A stretch of DNA of 62,737 nt, from contig JASLKQ010000006.1 in the NCBI GenBank assembly GCA_030747505.1, positions 1-62,737 on the forward strand, given 5' to 3'. The notes under the pieces were generated by a model. That model had not been told where the DNA came from, did no database searches, and was given only the letters and a program-made list of their open reading frames with translations. Both the position numbers and the translations under genes were made by a program. Of the stretch, positions 59,858 through 62,737 are shown piece by piece. Origin of the DNA: Verrucomicrobiota bacterium. GTDB taxonomy: Bacteria > Verrucomicrobiota > Verrucomicrobiia > Limisphaerales > UBA1100. Numbering within the stretch: position 1 is the first letter of the stretch; each line of letters begins with the position of its first letter.

Positions 59858-61188
59858 GATTTACGCAGTACCGCACCGAAAAACCCATCGGTACCATCGG
59901 TGTGTGGATACAAACGTAAAAAAGGCTCATCGACCACGAATTCCTTGTGCCCTGATATGAATGTATCCACCTGCCTTTCATTTTCCTCGGGCAAAATGGA
60001 ACAGGTCGCATAAACAAGGCGGCCTCCTGATTTCACCAATCCTGATGCATTCTCGAGAATCGACCGCTGCAGTTCCTGTGCCTCCTTCAACTCCTGAGGC
60101 GTCGTACGCCTTCGCAAATCCGGATTTCTCCTCCAGGTTCCTGTTCCTGTACAGGGCACATCAAGTAAAACCCAGTCGACCGTACCACAGTGCCGTTTTA
60201 CCACGTTGTCGCGTTCGTTTTTAAGCACGCGCATCTGCACATTGCTGACCCCGGCTCGGCCGAGGCGTGGTTTCATTTGGCCCAACCGCTTACTCTGTGT
60301 ATCCCAAGCGAGAATTCGCCCGCGATTTTCCATTTCTGCAGCCAAGGCGAGCGTTTTGCCTCCGGCGCCCGCGCAAAAGTCCACCCCCTTGTCCCCGGGC
60401 TTTGCCTGAACCAGTCCTGCAACCAGTTGGGACCCTTCATCCTGTATTTCAAACCAACCCTGCCTGAAAATTTCCATCGCGAAAAGCGATCCGCGTTTTT
60501 GTAGGCGCACGCCCAGGTCGGAATGCGGGGTTGGCTCAGGCTCCAGCCCTTCTCTGGCCAACTCCTGCAGCAACTCTTCACGGGTAGCCTTAAGGGTGTT
60601 CACGCGAAGGTCAACCGGCGCCTCCCGGTTCATTGCCTCCATCGCCTCAGGCAATGTTTCATCCAACAGCTTCTGTAGGGAGGGCTCCATCCATTCAGGA
60701 TAATGAAATTTCACCGCCCGGGGCATCTCATCATGAAACAGGGACTGGGCGGTATGACTTGTAACCCAGCCCAGTTCAGCCTCACTCAATCTTGCAGGAC
60801 AATACTGCCCGCCATTGTACAGTTCCTGCAATTCCTCAAACCCCATTCCATCGACCAGTACGTGGGCAGCCATCACGCGCACGCGCGGATTGGGCTCCAC
60901 TCCGCCGCGGGTCAACTGCCAGTCTAAGGCCGCTTCATGGCGCAACACTATATAGACAACCCTGTAAATTTCACCCCGATCCTTGGATCCTATGAAGCGC
61001 CGGTGCCTGAAGAACTGGTTCAGCACCCCATCAGCCGAGGCGCGGCTCCCTTGGCCCCAGAGCGACTCCAGCTCCTCCAACACCTCAATTGCTGAGGCGA
61101 CACGTGCACCCGATTTCATGTGGCAGCCATTTGACCTGTCCTGCAGCTGGGAAAGAAGATAAAAATGAAGCACGCCAAAGGCTTTCAC
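59854..61188 (-). CDS. 16S rRNA m5C methyltransferase RsmB-like (NusB-like N-terminus + Nop2/Sun domain)
   Basis: GDKGVDFCAGAGGKTLALAAEM, VLLDVPCTGTGTWRRNPDLR, LVYATCSILPEENERQVDTF. Confidence 0.92.
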   Translation of the reverse strand: MKAFGVLHFYLLSQLQDRSNGCHMKSGARVASAIEVLEELESLWGQGSRASADGVLNQFFRHRRFIGSKDRGEIYRVVYIVLRHEAALDWQLTRGGVEPNPRVRVMAAHVLVDGMGFEELQELYNGGQYCPARLSEAELGWVTSHTAQSLFHDEMPRAVKFHYPEWMEPSLQKLLDETLPEAMEAMNREAPVDLRVNTLKATREELLQELAREGLEPEPTPHSDLGVRLQKRGSLFAMEIFRQGWFEIQDEGSQLVAGLVQAKPGDKGVDFCAGAGGKTLALAAEMENRGRILAWDTQSKRLGQMKPRLGRAGVSNVQMRVLKNERDNVVKRHCGTVDWVLLDVPCTGTGTWRRNPDLRRRTTPQELKEAQELQRSILENASGLVKSGGRLVYATCSILPEENERQVDTFISGHKEFVVDEPFLRLYPHTDGTDGFFGAVLRKS

Positions 61189-61226
61189 TTTTTTATCTCG
61201 TTCTTTAGGGTATCTATAACCCTCTC

Positions 61227-62264
61227 ATGAAACGCCGTAATTTCATTTTCAGCACAGCTGCCGCGCTGGCCGCCACGCCCCTCTATGCCAGAGCCAATCG
61301 CCCACGAATCCGCATTGGCCAAATCGGACTGGCACATCCCCATTCGCTGGGGAAATTAAACGCGATCCGTTCTTTGCCCGACACTTATGATCTCGTTGGC
61401 GTGGTGGAACCTGATTTGTCGCTTCGCAAGCGAGCCAAGGGGCTAAATTTCATCTCTCTGAATCAGCTTATGAACACAAAAGGCCTTGAAGCTGTGGCGA
61501 TAGAAACCCGGGTAAAAGACCTGGTTACAACCGCACTTCCAGTAGTGGAAGCAGGTAAGCACATCCATCTGGATAAACCAGCCGGACCGGCACTGGCACC
61601 CTTTCAAAAACTGCTCGACCTGGCAGAACGGCAAAGGCTGACCGTTCAAATGGGCTATATGCTGCGCTATAACCCCGCCTTTACCTTCATGTTCAAAGCG
61701 GTGCGGGAAGGTTGGTTTGGGGAGATCATGGAGATTGACGCAATGATGGGCAAAAAAGCCGGGGACGGGATGCGCAAAGAGTTGGCTGAATTTAGAGGGG
61801 GCGGATTCTTTGAACTGGCCTGCCATATTTTGGATGCTGCAATCCATATTCTGGGCAAACCTCAAGCCGTCCATGGATTCAATCTACGTACCCGAAAAAA
61901 ATCCGGAGACACTTTTGCTGACAATCAGTTGGCAGTTCTAAAATTTGCGAAGGCGACTGCCTGCCTGCGCTGCAATCACAATGATCCCTTCGGATTTCCC
62001 CGTCGGCGGTTCAACATCGCCGGCTCCCGGGGGGGAATGGAGATTCAGCAACTTGAGTCAGGCCGGTTTGTGCTGAATCTTGATCAAGCTCGCGGTGAGT
62101 TCAAGAAGGGCTCCCAAACCGTACAACTGAAGGGAGGACGCAGCTATAGCGCTGAATTCACTGACCTAGCCAGGGCCATTCGGGGAGAAAAGCAACTCGC
62201 TTGGAGCTATCAACACGATCTTGCCGTACACGAAACCCTGCTGAAGATCTGCGGCATGGGATAA
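61227..62264 (+). CDS. Gfo/Idh/MocA-family oxidoreductase with Tat-like signal
   Basis: MKRRNFIFSTAAALAATPLYARA; IGQIGLAHPHSLGKLNAI, KHIHLDKPAGPALAPFQKLLDLAERQRLTVQMGYMLRYNPAF. Confidence 0.92.
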   Translation: MKRRNFIFSTAAALAATPLYARANRPRIRIGQIGLAHPHSLGKLNAIRSLPDTYDLVGVVEPDLSLRKRAKGLNFISLNQLMNTKGLEAVAIETRVKDLVTTALPVVEAGKHIHLDKPAGPALAPFQKLLDLAERQRLTVQMGYMLRYNPAFTFMFKAVREGWFGEIMEIDAMMGKKAGDGMRKELAEFRGGGFFELACHILDAAIHILGKPQAVHGFNLRTRKKSGDTFADNQLAVLKFAKATACLRCNHNDPFGFPRRRFNIAGSRGGMEIQQLESGRFVLNLDQARGEFKKGSQTVQLKGGRSYSAEFTDLARAIRGEKQLAWSYQHDLAVHETLLKICGMG

Positions 62265-62266
62265 GA

Positions 62267-62300
62267 TGGAGCGGGTGATGGGAATCGAACCCACGTCTCG
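62267..62300 (-). tRNA. 3'-terminal tRNA fragment (tRNA-Gly-like), probable integrase attachment site
   Basis: Minus strand reads CGAGAC-GTGGG-TTCGATT-CCCAT-CACCCGC-T-CCA: complete T-arm, acceptor 3' strand, discriminator and CCA; no matching 5' half (GCGGGTG) within the next ~80 nt. Confidence 0.8.
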
Positions 62301-62390
62301 TTTCCGCCCTGGTGACCCCCTTGTTTTCTGGGGAAAAACACCTAACAACACACCATTGACGCCAGTGACGTTAGCACTTTTGTTAGCACT

Positions 62391-62737
62391 ATGGCGAGTA
62401 TCCACAGGCGTTCCAGTTCACCATATTTTCAGGCAGCATTCCGCGATGGGCAGGGACGACAAATCCAGCGCAGCACCAAGGAGAAAGACCGTTCCAAGGC
62501 GTTGACGATCGCACTGGAATTGGAACGGGTAGCAAAGAATCCTGATGAACTAGTCGAAGCGCAAGCCCGTAAAGTTGTCTCGGACCTGATGGAACGTGTT
62601 GGTAATGAACCAATCCGTACCCCCTCGACTGAGGCTTTTCTCCGGGAGTGGATACGCGGCAAGGAACTCAACCGCTCTGAGGGGACAGCAACCCGCTACC
62701 GCAGCGTGGTGGAGCGTTTCTTGAAAGGGTTGGGCAG
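62391..62737 (+). CDS. Tyrosine recombinase/phage-type integrase (N-terminal part, runs off right edge)
   Basis: Translation MASIHRRSSSPYFQAAFRDGQGRQIQRSTKEKDRSKALTIALELERVAKN...AFLREWIRGKELNRSEGTATRYRSVVERFLKGLG: arm-binding and SAM-like core-binding style; adjacent to tRNA fragment. Confidence 0.85.
   Translation, partial: MASIHRRSSSPYFQAAFRDGQGRQIQRSTKEKDRSKALTIALELERVAKNPDELVEAQARKVVSDLMERVGNEPIRTPSTEAFLREWIRGKELNRSEGTATRYRSVVERFLKGLG

Noticed and set aside
62267-62345. Possible complete tRNA gene
   Set aside because: Only the T-arm and acceptor 3' strand are present; no D-arm, anticodon arm or matching GCGGGTG 5' strand
62266-62505. ORF MERVMGIEPTSRF... (79 aa, +)
   Set aside because: MERVMGIEPT is the antisense translation of the tRNA 3' end; spurious, and overlaps the integrase start in another frame
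1-62737. CRISPR arrays, retrons, toxin-antitoxin or other defence systems
   Set aside because: No spaced direct-repeat arrays, reverse transcriptase or recognisable defence genes seen; the AddAB-like pair is ordinary recombination/DNA repair machinery

Overview
This is a 62.7-kb, almost fully coded chromosomal window. Gene content and protein style (prepilin N-termini, sulfatase, ThuA, Gfo/Idh/MocA, sugar TIM barrels) suggest Verrucomicrobia or a PVC relative; that assignment is inference only. Most of it is housekeeping: mnmG, pgi, leuA, proC, prfA, rpmE, rplU-rpmA-obg, ychF, typA, an AddAB-like pair, rsmB and pxpABC. The observations most worth following up are: (1) two perfect parS-like palindromes (TGTTCCACGTGGAACA) inside mnmG and pgi, read in the same frame as FHVE, the mnmG copy lying in an apparent insertion loop; (2) the right edge, where a 3'-terminal tRNA-Gly-like fragment abuts the 5' end of a tyrosine-recombinase gene that runs off the window, so an integrated element apparently begins here; (3) a MlaA/VacJ lipoprotein fused to an alpha/beta-hydrolase; (4) a 110-bp structured palindromic intergenic element at 22.6-22.7 kb; (5) a candidate orphan small RNA at 9.47-9.64 kb; (6) a run of four secreted Spy/LTxxQ-like helical proteins; (7) an AddB-like nuclease lacking the C-terminal Fe-S cysteines. 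No CRISPR array, rRNA or complete tRNA was seen. All family calls come from reading motifs, not from database searches.
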